Assembly: GCA_030247885.1 (NCBI GenBank)
Contig: JAPDRO010000005.1
Span: 1,240,001-1,304,000, forward strand
Source: Taxawa tesnikishii (nom. ined.)
Lineage: Eukaryota; Ascomycota; Dothideomycetes; Dothideales
DNA length: 64,000 bases
Reading direction: 5' to 3'
A program made the translations under genes and the position numbers. Below the pieces are notes generated by a model, which saw only the letters and a list, made by a program, of their open reading frames with translations, was not told the origin of the DNA and did not search any database. Each line of letters begins with the position of its first letter. Position 1 is the stretch's first letter. Of the stretch, positions 31,510 through 44,097 are shown piece by piece.

Positions 31510-34275
31510 CTAACGTCTCTGGCTGCCGACACCAGCAAACTGGTCAAAGCCTCCACGCATCATACCCTCCTGCGGACTCCTCATCATGCCTCCTAGTGGA
31601 CCTCCTTGCATCCCCTCTTGTGGGCTCCTCACCATGCCACCGTGCATTCCACTCTGCGCATTGAACCCTGGTGGACCATTGAAGCCAGGGGGACCGTTCA
31701 TCCCACCAAAGAAGCCAGGCGGCGGCGGCGGCGGCATGTTGAACATGCCCGGAGGTCCGTCGACGGGGACATACCCTGTCTCTGCAAGTGTGGCGGGAGC
31801 TGCGGTCCTGGGGGTGGGTTTGCAGTCGGCTGCTGGAAGATGTTCGGGATGTTAGCGAATCCTGACGGGTGACGAAGGTTGGGATTGAAGCCGGGAGGCG
31901 GAGGTGGGAGACGCTCTTGCTGGCCGCCAGGACCACCAGCATGGTTACCCATGAAATGCTGACCAGCGCCAGGGAGGCCAGGAGCGCCGCCGGGACCGCG
32001 GAGCTCAGCGCCATGGCCACGAAGTTCCGGAGGCAATTGTTGGAAGTCGTTGCCAGGAAAGTGAGGCGGAGGACCTCCCTGAAGTAGGCCAGGGTGACCG
32101 CTTTGTCTACGCTGTTGAGTCGGCTCAGTGGGGTAACTACGCTGGCTCTGCTGCGCCAGGATACTAGGGTCCTCGAAGATCGACCCGAAGCCTGGAGGAG
32201 CGCGCTGTTGCGGGGACGCTGCTGTTGGTTGTTGCCAACGGTGTCATAAGACTGAGGATTCTCCCTGCGCTCGTGTTGTTGCAACAGGAATTGGTCTTCG
32301 AGGAAGCCCGGCGGGCCTGGAGCTCTGGGCTTCGGGGCGTGAGTGTGGGCCTGAGAGTGCGCCTGGACGGGACCTGTAGGCCCTTGTGGTTTACCTGCGT
32401 TGGGCGGTTGATCCAGGAACAGCTGGAAGTTGTCCGGTTCACCGGCAAGACCTCCTTGACGCTGATGAGACGGTGGACGCGCACCTGACTGCTTCTTGAT
32501 AAGATCCAACAGGAACTGGCTGCTTTCGTTAAGACCACCAGGCTTTTGCGTCTGCTGTTGGTTCGCGATCAGGTTTTGAATGTTCAGTGACTCGGGCGTG
32601 TGCGTGGCGGGGCGTTCGCCGGCGAAGGGTGACCGCACGTTCTGTGGAGCACGGCTTTCTGAAGGCTGCAGGCCTGGGAAATTTGCAGAGAGAGGCTCGG
32701 GCGAGACGGCGTTGCTAGTAACGTTGCTGTTGTGTCTGAAGGGTTCCATGCTTGTGGGCTGGGGTGGTAGCATGCCTGATTCCGGCCTGGTATTAGGCTG
32801 GCCCGAACCGGGTTTCTGACCGAACAGCCCGCGCAATGGGTCTTGAGGAGATTGTGGATAGCTCTGGTCCCTCTTCTGTTCCGGCAATGGAGCACCGAAT
32901 CCCAATGGATTGCTCTCTTCTCCCACAGGGGAAAACAAGCCATGCGCCATGTTGGTTTGCGGCGTCAAGGACGAGTTCTTAAGCTTGAGGAGGATGTTCT
33001 GGAACGCTTCTTTGTCCTCAGACGAGCCATTGCCCATTGTCGGGAGAGTAGGTGGCGATGCTGGCTCGTTGAACGCCTGCTGCTGAACGTCCTTGGGAGC
33101 AAACAGCGACGCGAATCTGCTCGACTTGCCCTTTCCTGGTGCGGCCTTTGGTGTCTGGGTCAGAGGTTCTACCACGCTCTCCGACCGCTTGGGCTCACCC
33201 CAAGAACTACCGAAGAGCTTGTCCAGTCCGCCCTCCGTCTTCGTGGTGCTGGATGCTTTGGCAGCAGGCGCTGGCGACTCAACCTCCGTTTCCGTAGCCG
33301 CTACTTCTTTCTCCCCAGTCTGAGTGTTGCCAGCCTTCATGCGCTCTTTCCACCTTTGAAACTCTTCCTGCGTATGTGCTTGCTTGTTGTCCCCCTTCTC
33401 CGCAGGCTCATCCATCCACTCCGGATCTCTCTCAGGAGCACTCCTGTCCCAATCCCGCTCATTCTTCTGCTTTTCTCTCTCACGCCATCCGCCCGGTCTG
33501 TCCTGCGTTCTGCCTGCGTTCCGGTCTCCATCGCGCGACCAGCGATTATCCGTCTTTTGTCCAAATCCGTTCCGGCGGCCGAAGGTTTCGTCATCGTTGT
33601 CACTACGATCACGCTGGTTGCGGTTGAAGTATCTTTCTCGGTTGTCTCCATTCTTCGCCCTGTCCTCGTCATCTCCGACGCCTTTTCCTCTACCGGCAGT
33701 CCAGCTTTCCCGATCATCTTTGTTTGTCTTTGAACCCAGACCAAAGCTGGATCTATTCTGCGTGTTATCAGAAGCTCTATCGCGGAAGAAACGCGATCTC
33801 GCCGTTTGGGGTTCGTCCTCGATAGCTTCCTCATTTGCAGATTTTCCGTTGGACTCCATGAGCTTGCTGAGGTTCCGAGAGGAGCTGAAAGTCACCTTGG
33901 GAGGGGCAAGGACTGTATCTTCTGCGGCTGAATCTAGTTAGCGAAGCAATAGGATAATCACTGCATCCAACCTACCAGTTGAAGACGTCCGAGAAACGTG
34001 TCTTGTCTGTAATAGCGACGGACGTTGAGCGAAGTTGCCCATAGGAGCCGTCTCATCCCCACGGTTGCTTTGCGTTCTAGGCTTTCGCCCGCCTTGGTTC
34101 TGTTCTTGAGGTTGACTGCATGTACGCGTTAGCGAACCGGGTCCTTGCACGTAGAAGCACGCGTGAGAAACATACTCCAGCCATTGTTCGATCGAAGGTA
34201 GGTCGTCTGGCTTCTGGACAAGAGGAGACGTCCTCAAGTGCAGAAGCTCCTCTGCCGTATATCTCTGACCCCCAT
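31510..34275 (-). CDS. eIF4E-binding protein (4E-T/Eap1-like)
   Basis: Predicted cytoplasmic translational regulator that binds the cap-binding protein eIF4E. Exons 34176-34275, 33976-34115 and 31510-33921 give about 884 aa. The introns are 60 nt (GTATGT donor, gctaac branch) and 54 nt (GTAGGT donor). Right at the N-terminus is YTAEELLHL, which fits the canonical eIF4E-binding motif Y-x4-L-hydrophobic. The rest is disordered: an Arg/Asp/Asn-rich region, a KLFGSSWG segment, then long Pro/Gln/Gly-rich sequence ending in PPPPPPGFF and repeated RSPQEGM units. Three frame changes fit one lost base each: C5 34269-34273, G4 32212-32215 and C3 31774-31776. The first lies only a few bases after the ATG and decides the start (MGGQRYTAEELL). 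The eIF4E link rests on the motif and its position. Confidence 0.72.
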
Positions 34276-34995
34276 TGGCGCTAGTTTTCTGAGTACGACG
34301 CCGGCACAGGTTGTATGAATGATTTGAAGTTGTTGGGTATCTTTTGCTGCACGTCGTTATCCACCCTTTAATGGTTTTCTGCTTGGTGTAGTGTTACAAG
34401 TCACGCGATCGAGTCGAGCCTCGAGATGTGCCTTTCGAGCGGTGAGGCTAGCAGTGTATTCGTTTAGCAACCTGGTCTTTCCGGACGCACACAGTGAAGG
34501 CAAGCGCTCTGCGATATGCGCTGTTGCTGAAATAAGTGACTTGCAACCCAGTCCTCGAGGAGGTCAACGCTGTGTGTGTGTTCCGTTGAGCCTTGGAGGA
34601 TGTGCGTGGTGATAGGAGATGCAACAAGCAGTCGTCGATGTGCGATGCGGGGTGTGCTTCGTGCAATGTAACAAGTAGCGCCTTTTTGATGTGTCCACTC
34701 AAATGAATAGCGTGTGCGACTGCGACAACGAGGATAACAGTTGTGCAGCGGGAGTGTTTGTACAAGGGAGCTTAACGTGAGGTTTAATTGTTTTGGTTCT
34801 CGATGGAAGGTGCAACCAAAGCTGCGCCTGCAGGAGGCCGCAACCGATTGAACTTCGGCATAAACCAATCCATGCACGTCACTTTCTGCTTTGCCTTACG
34901 ATCACGTGAAAGCGTGCACTATGCATGTACAGGCACTCCCTATTCGTACATGGACAGAGCTTCTAACAGTACTGTCACTCCACACCCTCAGCGTA
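34276..34995. other. Intergenic
   Basis: Upstream of the eIF4E-binding gene and downstream of URB1. No coding signal was recognised. Confidence 0.45.
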
Positions 34996-37900
34996 TCACC
35001 TTACAGCAACAATGTCCGCCATCTCATCTTCAAAACCTCCTCTACTCCACTGCTGCACTCTCTCCTGCTCTACCCTCTCACCAATCCCCTTAGCCAAAAC
35101 CCTCAACGCATCGCCGTTTGCATCATTCTCCGCCAGCTGCGTCTGGCTCCAAGCGAGCACACCGGCCCTTGTGGCGAGAGTCGTAGCTCCTCCAACACAG
35201 GTTGCCCGATGCAAAATCTGCAGGGCCTTCTGCTGCAGTCCCTTCGATGCTCCCGGGGCGTCGTACAGCGCCAAGATCCGTTCAAAGATGTTGCGCGTCC
35301 GCAAGATATTCACATCTTGCGGCGAGCGCAGTCCATCAGCGAGCAGGTCAAGCGTCCATTCGAGTTCTTGCCAGTGTGCATCATCGTCATCTGGTGCTTC
35401 CAAACTTGTCTTCTCCATCCAGTACGCAGGCAGATTGCTGACGTTCCATACGGGGCCTAGGTTGAGGTATTTATTCACTTTCGGGTACATGAAATGGGTA
35501 GGGTCTGTCAAGCATTTGAGGGCACGGATCGCGAACGCGCCCGCGGTGTATGGCAGTGGTCGTTGATGGATTACGTCTTTGGCAGTTTCTACGAGTTCGC
35601 CCAAGAGGAGGTAGATTTGATCTTTCTCTTCGTAGGAGGACGCCTGCTCAGATTAGCCAGATTGTAGACGTGTAGAAAGCATGTCGGAGCTTACCTGGAT
35701 GCTGATGATGAGCTTCCGGACATTGGCCAGCGCTTGTAGGCGCACATCTTCGTATGCGGAGCAAAGGCAGAGAACCAGACCGTCAACATCACCATTGTCG
35801 ATAGCCTCTTCTACGTCTTTCTGTTGCCAGCGGTACAGCTCCGGGTGATCTTGTTTCTCCGTAGACGGGTCACGGAAGACCACAGACGGCTGCGTAACAT
35901 TGCCCTCATGAAGTAAGCGTACCGTTGCGGACTCGCTAGGTGCAGTGCGTTGCGCTGCAGCAACAACCTTGTCAAAGACGCCAGCGATTCTGTCCATCGT
36001 TACACAACCAGGTCCATCGCGGTTAGTGTGCTCGTAAAGTATACCATCCATGCCTAAGTCAGCATCACAGCAAGCCTCTCCGCACAGCTGAAGCATTTTG
36101 AGAAAGCGAAAAAGCCAGTCAACCACGTCATCTCTGTCAGCTTCCGGCAGTCTCGTCGTGAAATCCACCTGTTCCAAGCAAGCCATGACCAGCAAGCTCA
36201 CTTCTTTGCCGTTGTCATTTCCTCGAAGCTGATCCAAGTCGTCGAGATACTTGACCGATTTTCGTACCAACCTGCCCAGGCATTCATCGAGGAAGGTATA
36301 AGTGGCGTTTTCCGTGGTCCAGAATTCCGAAGGGGCCAGACTAGCAATCAGACCGTCTAGAGATTCGTACTTCAATCCTTCGCACAGGATACCGTATTCG
36401 TGAACAACCGATTTCAGCAACTTTCTGAACTCCGTGTAAATCGCCGTATCATCTCGACTTGCGCTACAGAGGCGCAGCAGGGTGACAAAAGGAGAGTATT
36501 GCAAAGCACCCTGCTTGTGCCACCAGCGCATGCCTGCCGATGCTTGCGCAATGACGAGCAAGTGCTGTAGTTCGAGCATCTCCAATCCCTTTTTCTCTTG
36601 CCCTGCCGTCCGCTCTGCACGAGCCAGCGCAGTGACCAAAGATGCGGAAACGTCAAATTTCTCTTCCAGAGCTTGTTGCGGCAGAACCAGATGATATAGT
36701 CTCAACAACCGCGCGATTGCCTCTCTTTGCACCAAGTTTTCCTCCGGGATCTTCCTGGATGTTGCAATTACGTCCTTGATCGGCGGACACCGCTGCGAAA
36801 ACTCCGAAACAAGTTGATCTGCGGCATTCTTCCACAATGCGGCAGCTCGCTCGCCCGCATTGGTGTTGAAGAAATTCAAAATGTTTTGCAACTTTTGCAC
36901 AGCCAATACCAAAATCCGGACGGCGAAGAACGTCACCAAATCCGATGTTTGGTTCAGGCATCGTGTGAGAGCCTTCTGCGTAAGCGGAAGCGGTAAGAGA
37001 TTCTCTAACACAACCGACACGGGCGGCGGCTTGATAGCAGTGCCTCCCTGGGCGCCAAACTCCGGCGGTATGTCCTGCTCCACCGTGGAGAAAACAAACG
37101 ACGCGTACCCGATCCAAGTGTTCGTCAGCTTCGGATCGAAGGGAAACCTATCGCCCTTCTTTAGAGAGTAGTCCGCCACGAGCTCCGGCGCTGCAGCGAA
37201 TATCGCAAGAATCAGTTCTCGTTCCTCGGGGCTGCCGTGCGGGCGAAGGTTTTGTATGAACCCTGAGAGAATTGGATTTCGCACCGGGATGTGCCCGCGG
37301 AAACGTTGGGAGCTTGACGGCAATAGATCCAAGCCAAGTTCATCATCACCTTCGTCGGCTTCTGCTTCCTCGTCGGTGGCTCGCTCGGCTCCCGGAGGGT
37401 ACCAACCACTGGGTCGAAGGACTCCGAGGGAAGGTGTGCTGCCAATGAGCTTCAAGAAAGCCAATGCCGCAGATCTTCTTTTCCCTTCTCTTTCCAAGAC
37501 CTCAGAATCTGCATTTGCGTGCGATGTTGTTCGAATGATTCCAACAATACTGATGAGAGACCGTTCCGAAAGCAGGTGGCTCTTCGAAGATCTTGTGATA
37601 CCATCGTCACGGAGCACGTGGGTTTCAAGAACTTTGAGGGTTTCTTGGAGTATGTCAAGCGAGTCATCTTTTATGTGGTCGAACAGTGCTTTGACTACGT
37701 TCGCATGCTTGAGTATGTCTTCCTTGACGCCTTCAGCTTGATACCTGAAATTGGCCAGTAAATAGCGAACAGTATTAGACCGAACTGAAGGTTTTCTTCG
37801 GTCCTCTTCCTCGCCAGCTCGCACCAAACTGAGGTTTCGTGCCACGATCTTGCTGTCGAATGTGAATTCACGCCTGTCGTAAACCTTCTTCGCCAAGGCT

Positions 37901-38480
37901 CCGCCGTCAAAGAGACTATCTCCGCCAGGAGGCGGAGCACTGGTGAAATGACGTGTTCCCGCTGTTTCTGCGCCGACAACGCACGAGATACTAGTTTCAA
38001 CTGCGGCTGCCTGAGCAGGGTGTTGCACAGTAAAGTACAGTAATCCCGGAGATCGATCAAGCTGGACAGCGTTCTCAGCAGGAGAGCAAGGATCGCAGAG
38101 ATAGCAGAAGCCAGATGATCGTTGTTCGTCTGCCCCGCGAATCCCCATGCCTGAACAAGTTGCTCTAAGAAAATTCCATTCTGCTCCGTTGTTTCCTTTG
38201 GCTTGACGGAATCGAGATAATCCCTCAAAATTAGAATTTGCCTGGATCGATTGGGATCGTCTTGGTTGTAGAGTACATTTTCCAGTAGCACTTTGAAGCT
38301 CTGAATACCGTCGCGCAGTTGCTGAACAGCATCTTGCCTGAAAGAAAGCAGGTCCTGGAGCTGCCGGGCGGAGAATATCTCGATTGTCTTGGCCGGCGCA
38401 GGCGCATCTAATCTGGCCCGCTTTAGACCTCGCGGGCCTCCATTTTCATCGGCGCCATGATCAGGGAGCCTTTTGCCCAT
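34996..38480 (-). CDS. URB1: Nucleolar pre-ribosome protein URB1/Npa1-like, N-terminal domain
   Basis: Predicted 60S assembly factor that in yeast acts in early pre-ribosomes. Exons 35695-38480 and 34996-35643 give about 1144 aa; the intron is 51 nt with a GTAAGC donor. The start is MGKRLPDHG, followed by a basic nuclear-type stretch. The body is a long helical-repeat protein. It has the Npa1 N-terminal features VYDRREFTFDSKIVARNLSL, NTVRYLLANFRYQAEGVKED and PFDPKLTNTWIGYASFVFST. Orthologues in yeast are longer (around 1760 aa), so a distal part may be lost or encoded differently. The reading frame here closes cleanly. One frame change at A3 37909-37911 fits a single lost base. It is divergent from the secreted-protein gene at 38716, only 235 bp away. 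Confidence 0.82.
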
Positions 38481-38715
38481 AGTCTTATCTTTGCAGACTG
38501 TGATGATTGTGTTGATGGTTGATAGTTCTCTTGATTATCGGGATGGAAATTTGATACGGCTTTGCCGCAGCCGCAGCCCGCGCGCTTGTCGAACAGTGTC
38601 GGCTCGAGTTGCCACAACGTCCATCACTTGGTTCCCTCTGAGACCAACCAACCATGAAGATAGTAAACCACACATCTTTCGCGACTCATCTCCAACAGCG
38701 CTCAACAACACGACG

Positions 38716-39994
38716 ATGCGCTTTCTTGCCTGTGCACTAGCATTTGCTTTCTCGCTTTCCATCACTGGCACAATAGCTACCTTACACAAGGAGCGTTATC
38801 TTGCAGCAACAGCGGTGGTCACAGATGAGGACGGCAATGCCCAGATCGAATGCTGGTACGTTTTGTCTGGGTTCTTAGCAAATCTATATTTCTGTTCTTT
38901 TTAGTCCACCTCGCTTGATTTGGTCCCTCACATAAACCGTCACTGCTCCTCCTGCTCGTTCCGCTTAGTGCCGAACATGCTCGCTTCTTTTCGCTTTGCG
39001 AGACATTCAGTACATCTGAACAGAAAGATCTGAGGTGGTAGAAAGGCGCTTCACCACACCCTTCTCGACCTACCCGACGGTTGGTCAAGCACTGCAGCTC
39101 GCGAACACTTCGGACGTGACTTATGTCGTACTTCCGCCCCGGTCCAACGAAGGGTTGCACAAGCCGCCGCACGTCATGTGAGTCCATCTCACCACCATGC
39201 GATCGAAGTTTACCGCTCATTTACCACGCAGGCTTTTCGTCCTCCTCTCGGGGCTGGCACACGTCACGCTCCCGACCAGCGACGACGAGGCCTGGATCAT
39301 GGAGGGAGTTAACGGTTTAGTCGTTGCGGCGGATGTGATTGGTGTGGGACATTACACTTCGTACGTGGTTTGCCTTTCTGCGCTACTCCTCTTCCCTTCC
39401 CTCATGCCGGCGTGGTGGATGACTTGGCCAGAGCATCTCTTTTGGGCCAGACAAGGAGCAGTAGGAGAATATTGTAAGAATCCGAATACTCACGCATGTC
39501 GGCCAAAACAGCTACCCCTCAGACAAGGAGACCATTGCCCTGCAACTGCCGTTTGCAAACGGACAAGTCCCACCGCACGAAGTGCTAGGCCGGAGCGCGT
39601 GTCGAAGCAGTCAAAGGATCCTGCTGCAGGGACTCGAGGTACCGTGGATGGAGGGCGTGGTGCAGGATGTGCTTGGGTTGTAAGGGAGGGGTAAGTTACC
39701 GACGCGCGGAAGTCTTATTCGCGTTTTCTGCAGGTGCATACAGACGATATATCATGGTAGAAAATCAGCCACGATGAGACTTGCACATGGTTTCAACTAA
39801 CTGAAGTCAAAAGGCGATATGCTCCGGCTGTGCCTCGGCATCTCGAGCAACGAATGCCGATCGATCGGAAACTCGATACCTTTCAAGACAACAACTGGTA
39901 TAGACAACTGTTTCCCCACGTTTATCAACTACCCTCAAGCATGTCGATGCAGGAGTACCCCGCATTCCAATGTATCTCCCGCAAACAGATCTGA
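38716..39994 (+). CDS. Small secreted cupin-like protein
   Basis: Predicted secreted protein of about 249 aa. Five exons: 38716-38855, 39046-39177, 39232-39360, 39512-39679 and 39814-39994, total 750 nt and all in phase with no frame repair. The signal peptide is MRFLACALAFAFSLSITGTIA. The core has LHKPPHVMLFVLLSGLAHVT, DDEAWIMEGVNGLVVAADVI and GVGHYTSYPSDKETIALQLP. That pattern of short beta strands with His and Glu recalls a cupin barrel (metal-binding or derived). The final exon (IDRKLDTFQDNNWYRQLFPH) joins by a GTAAGG donor and a ctaac branch. A shorter form would stop at TAA 39681-39683 if that intron were kept. The enzyme activity is unknown; cupin is inferred from strand pattern. Confidence 0.7.
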
Positions 39995-40624
39995 CATGCC
40001 TCGGCCGGCAGACCGACTGGCCCTACTCGAGTGGTATACCGGGCCTGAGGTTGCATCAATAGACTTCTGTCTAATATGCAAGTGACTTTGAACGGCTCGG
40101 GGTCGACCGGTAGCCGGTTGATGAGACCTTAGACCCCTGCATGATTCGCTAAGAAGCTTTTCTGTTAACAAGTGAACGTTAAGGTACATGTAACTCAGCG
40201 GCCTTTAGTCCCCCTCAAATTGATTCTCCGGTTGGCTTACCGCCCCTGCGGGTGGCTTGGACTTAGGCCGCATGTGGATGTGCTTGTTCTGAGCGTCGCT
40301 CTGATCGCGTCTTCTTGCTGCTTGTCAGTGCTTGTGGAAGCTTGCAGTGCCATATGACCTGCTGCATACTCACGAGCTGCATCCTCGCCACGAATCAGTC
40401 GATCTTCTCGACACTCCGAGGCATAATGTTGGTCGTTCGTGATGGTGTCAGGAAGAATGCCTCGGTCCGTTAGAACCTGATGGGTATATCAACCCCAGCA
40501 GCAACGCACCATCGCTCGAGGTCTTCCCAACAGGCAGCCAGTCCAGCTTCCAACAAAAGCCGCCAACCAGTGCCCGCCCACCGCCCACCACACTCGCTCT
40601 TCCTCTCATTCGTTCATACACATA
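39995..40624. other. Intergenic, cutinase promoter side
   Basis: No gene recognised. The last 100 bases before the cutinase start are rich in CCA and CTC repeats (cagccagtccagc, cccgcccaccgcccacc), likely leader sequence. Confidence 0.45.
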
Positions 40625-41398
40625 ATGAAGCTCAGCAGCACCCTCCTAGCCCTCCTCCCCGCGGCCCTCGCCGCACCCATCTCTTCGACCGAAGATGTCG
40701 TCCTTGACTTCTCTCAAGTTCACAAGCGCCAATACACCGGCGTGACGACCGAGAACCAGCTCACGGACGGCACGCCCTGCCGTGAGTACACCATCATCTT
40801 CGCACGCGGTACCACTGAGGCCGGGAACGTCGGGTCCCTGACCGGTCCGCCCTTCTTCCAGGCGCTCGCGAACCAGGTCGGCGCGTCCAACGTGGCCGTC
40901 CAGGGCGTCGCATACGCTGCTGATGTCCAAGGGTTCTTGGTGGGTGGCGATCCGACTGGTAGTACGACGATGAAGAACTTGGTCGTTCAGGCCGAGACGC
41001 AGTGTCCGAATACTAAGGTCGTGATGTCCGGGTACAGTCAGGGTGGGCAGCTGGTGCATAACGCGGCGGCGCAGTTGACGGCGGCGCAGGCGGCGAAAGT
41101 GAGCTCTGGTAAGGTTCCCTTCGTAGAACCGTTCTGATGTCAACTTGGCTACCTGCTCCAATTCTGATGCCGGGATTTCATGCCGATACTGTACACAGGA
41201 AGCTGACCAAAACTTGTAGTCGTCATCTTCGGTGATCCAGACAACGGCAAGCCGGTTGGCTCCATCCCATCATCCAAGGTCCTCATTATCTGCCATGTTG
41301 GAGACAACATCTGCCAGGGCGGCGATTTGATCCTGACGCCGCATTTGACGTACTCGCAGAACGCGCAGCAGGCGGCGAGTTTCGTTGCCTCGCATTGA
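40625..41398 (+). CDS. Cutinase (secreted serine esterase)
   Basis: Hydrolyses ester bonds of plant cutin outside the cell. Exons 40625-41108 and 41220-41398 give 220 aa; the intron is 111 nt with a GTAAGG donor. A signal peptide covers about residues 1-17 (MKLSSTLLALLPAALAA). A KR pair near 34 could be a Kex2 site. The alpha/beta-hydrolase core follows. The nucleophile elbow is GYSQG with Ser138, the acid is Asp190 in GDNICQGGD, and the base is His203. Cys pairs (CREY and the Cys before PNTK; CHVGDNIC) match cutinase disulphides. Length is normal for the family and no frame repair is needed. It suggests a plant-associated or litter-degrading life style. Confidence 0.95.
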
Positions 41399-42609
41399 AA
41401 CAACCCGGACAGAAGCGTGGCCGGGAAGTCATGTTTTAGTCGAAGGAAATGTAGCACAGATTGGAGTAGGTCTTTAGAAGGAAATCGAAATGAAAAAGAC
41501 ACTTCCCTGCATTTGGACAATTGTCGTGTAAGCAGATTTATAGGAGAGGTCTGATGCGATCCAGGGACAGCTCTCTGCACCACATCCGGTGGCTCGTCTA
41601 GGCATAGTGCATTCTCCGTAGCATCTTGAATAGCTGCGTGCATTCCATGTTCTTGCCCTCGCATGCGAATGAGTACAGCGCGGATCTGCCAGCACGCTTG
41701 TTTCACCGCCTACGTTAGCGTGGGTCTGCCAGATGTAGATTCTTCTTTCCATTCTTGTAACAACTCGGAGACCAATCCATTGGGTCACTGGGAGACTCAG
41801 TCAAGCGAACAGCTCCGCCCACCGCCCCATCGGGGGTTATCGGTTCATGACTGGTCGTCAAAGGGGTTCGTCTGAGTGACGTGCGTTGGATCACACCCGC
41901 CAGTAAAGTGTGCGAGACAGGAACGACATCGCTTGTTCTCGCGTGCCGTGTGATAGACGGAGCGTCATCTCCATATTAGAAGATTGGCAGAGGATCAAGA
42001 TGTTGACAGCAGTTCCAGCACGTGAAGGAATCCTCCGACGTCAACGGCGCTTCCTGCCAAGCCACGCCGCCCTCCTCTACGTCCTGGCACATGTCAGCTT
42101 GATATACCTCCACCCACCGTGCCCGCGTAAGAAGATGTAAATTGTTTGCATTCGTAGAAAGGAATGGCGAAATAGTGGAACCGTGTACAATGACCTTCGA
42201 GACCCAGTACGGAGGCCGTCCTCAAACATCCGTATGAGAGTATTCACACTTGTTACCTACCATATATTCGCGACATCGTATCTGTATCCGAACCAGCAGG
42301 TAGCCATGTCGCGCCTCCTTCAATCAATCAACCTCTCTTCTATATCCTCCCATCTTCTGCGCTAGTTGTATCGCTGGTCGAGTTCGATCTGAAGGAAGGG
42401 GTGCCAGGGTGGCATGGCATATATAAGATCCTTCAGAACAAGCCAACAGCAGCGGCAAGGGCTAGCCGGACTGCAATAGTTCTGCTATGACGCTAGCTAC
42501 GCTTCGGCACCAGGGAGGTATAGAGAGGTTTGGAGAGATACTCACATCTCGTACATCTGCAGTAACAAGAGAAGAAATCGTTTCCGCGTATGCCGCTGCT
42601 TCTGCTGCT
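41399..42609. other. Intergenic, about 1.2 kb
   Basis: Between the convergent cutinase and ENP1 genes. Only short, incoherent ORFs are present. No repeat or RNA gene was recognised. Confidence 0.45.
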
Positions 42610-44097
42610 CTAAACATCAACCATGGTATCATCGCCTCCCACACCCGCCGCACCCTCTTGCGGCGCAGCCACTCCCCTTCCTCTGCCCTCAAGCAGCTCC
42701 CTTCTGATTTCCGGTCCAATAGCCTTATGGCCTCTCACAAGTAGCAAATCCAGTAACGCTTCTCTCTGGTCTTCCGTGATATCATTCCTGTACCTTTGTG
42801 CAAACGCTAGGAAGCACTGGTGCCACAGAACAGGCAGCTTCTCTCCCTTCATCGCCGCTCCCTGGGCACCCGTCATGGCATTCTCCCCAGCCTCCGGAGC
42901 CACGGCACGGAACCGCAAAAGTGGAATACCAAAGCGTCGACGACTTTGTAGGGTAGCGCGTACTTCTTCTCCAGCAACACACGAATGAAGATGTTTGCAG
43001 CGCCAGCAGCTTCTGTGTTCGCACTCATCTGCTCGGCCGCGATCTCGCAAAGCCGGTGTATCGCGGCGGCTGAGTGCAGCACAGGAATACTAACGCGAGC
43101 AAGCACGGAGCTGATGATATGCGCTTCGCGTTGTGTGCACGTCCCGCTGTTGACGAGTGGGAACAGCAGGCCCTTGAAGAAAGCCGCGGGCTTGTACAGC
43201 GCCTTCTTGAGAGCCTTGTACAAGTGCACATTCAATTTCTTGGTTTCGTAAATGTCCTCGCGCACGCGGGGAGAAGGATGTCGTGCAAAAGGCTTGAGCT
43301 AGCGCCGGCCGCGAGGAAGTGAAGAGTTTGGTGGCTTCGTAGTAGGCGTTGGGCGTCCAGGAGTCCGGGCGCGTGATGGAGAGGAGAGTGTCCCATTGTG
43401 GCAGTGTGGGCAGGATTTTGAAGGGTTTGGGTAACTTGCCGGATTTGTAGCGTGAGAGGATCGTGCCCACCTGTGTGTAGACTTCGACGACCTTTGCGGG
43501 CAGCTCGATGGCATCTTCGGGCACACCTTCGGGTCGTCCGTCCCCGTCGATGTCGCGTGCGCGGCCATCTTGTGTTGCTTCGTGCTCAGCGATCTTCGCG
43601 AGGATCAAATCAGCGAGATTTGTGCTTTCGCCTTCTGCTTCCTCTTCCGCTGATTTGGGCGCGAGTAGTGTTGACGGATCGAACTCAGGATTGAAGCGGT
43701 TGAACATGGTCAGATCATTGGGATCAACTTCGACTTCCTCTATAATCTCCTCCTCTTCATCTCCCCATGCTGCATCGTCGTCGTCATACGTCTTCTCCTC
43801 CTCATCATCGGACAATGCACCGTTGCCAAATCTGGACTCAAAATCAAAGGCGGGGTTCGGTTGCTGCGGGCGCAACGCTGCATTCTCTGCCTCTTCCTCT
43901 GCGGCCAAGTCCTGGCCGATCTGCAATATCCTCCGCGACGACTTGGAGTCTACGTAGTTCTCTTCGCCCTCGCCATCTGCGTGGGACTTCTTCCGTTTGC
44001 CGAGCTTTTGCTTCTGTGGGAGGGTGGGCTGGTATTCTTCGGCGAGTGGGTTATGTCGCCGGTCGTCGCGGGACTTTGGTGTTGTGGCCTTAGGCAT
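42610..44097 (-). CDS. ENP1: Essential nuclear protein 1 (bystin family)
   Basis: 40S ribosomal subunit assembly and export factor. About 496 aa, no intron. The chosen start MPKATTPKS at 44095-44097 matches the usual family N-terminus; the same frame stays open 26 codons upstream. The N-terminal third is acidic and disordered. The bystin domain contains [60 protein letters not shown] and [16 protein letters not shown], then PEIRREL near the end. Three one-base losses are needed: A4 43287-43290, G4 43268-43271 and A4 42917-42920. The first two lie within 25 bases of each other. It is divergent from BRE2. Confidence 0.95.

Noticed and set aside
42610-44097. ENP1 as a pseudogene because of three frame breaks
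   Set aside because: The gene is essential in yeast, all conserved blocks are intact, and each break is one base in a homopolymer.
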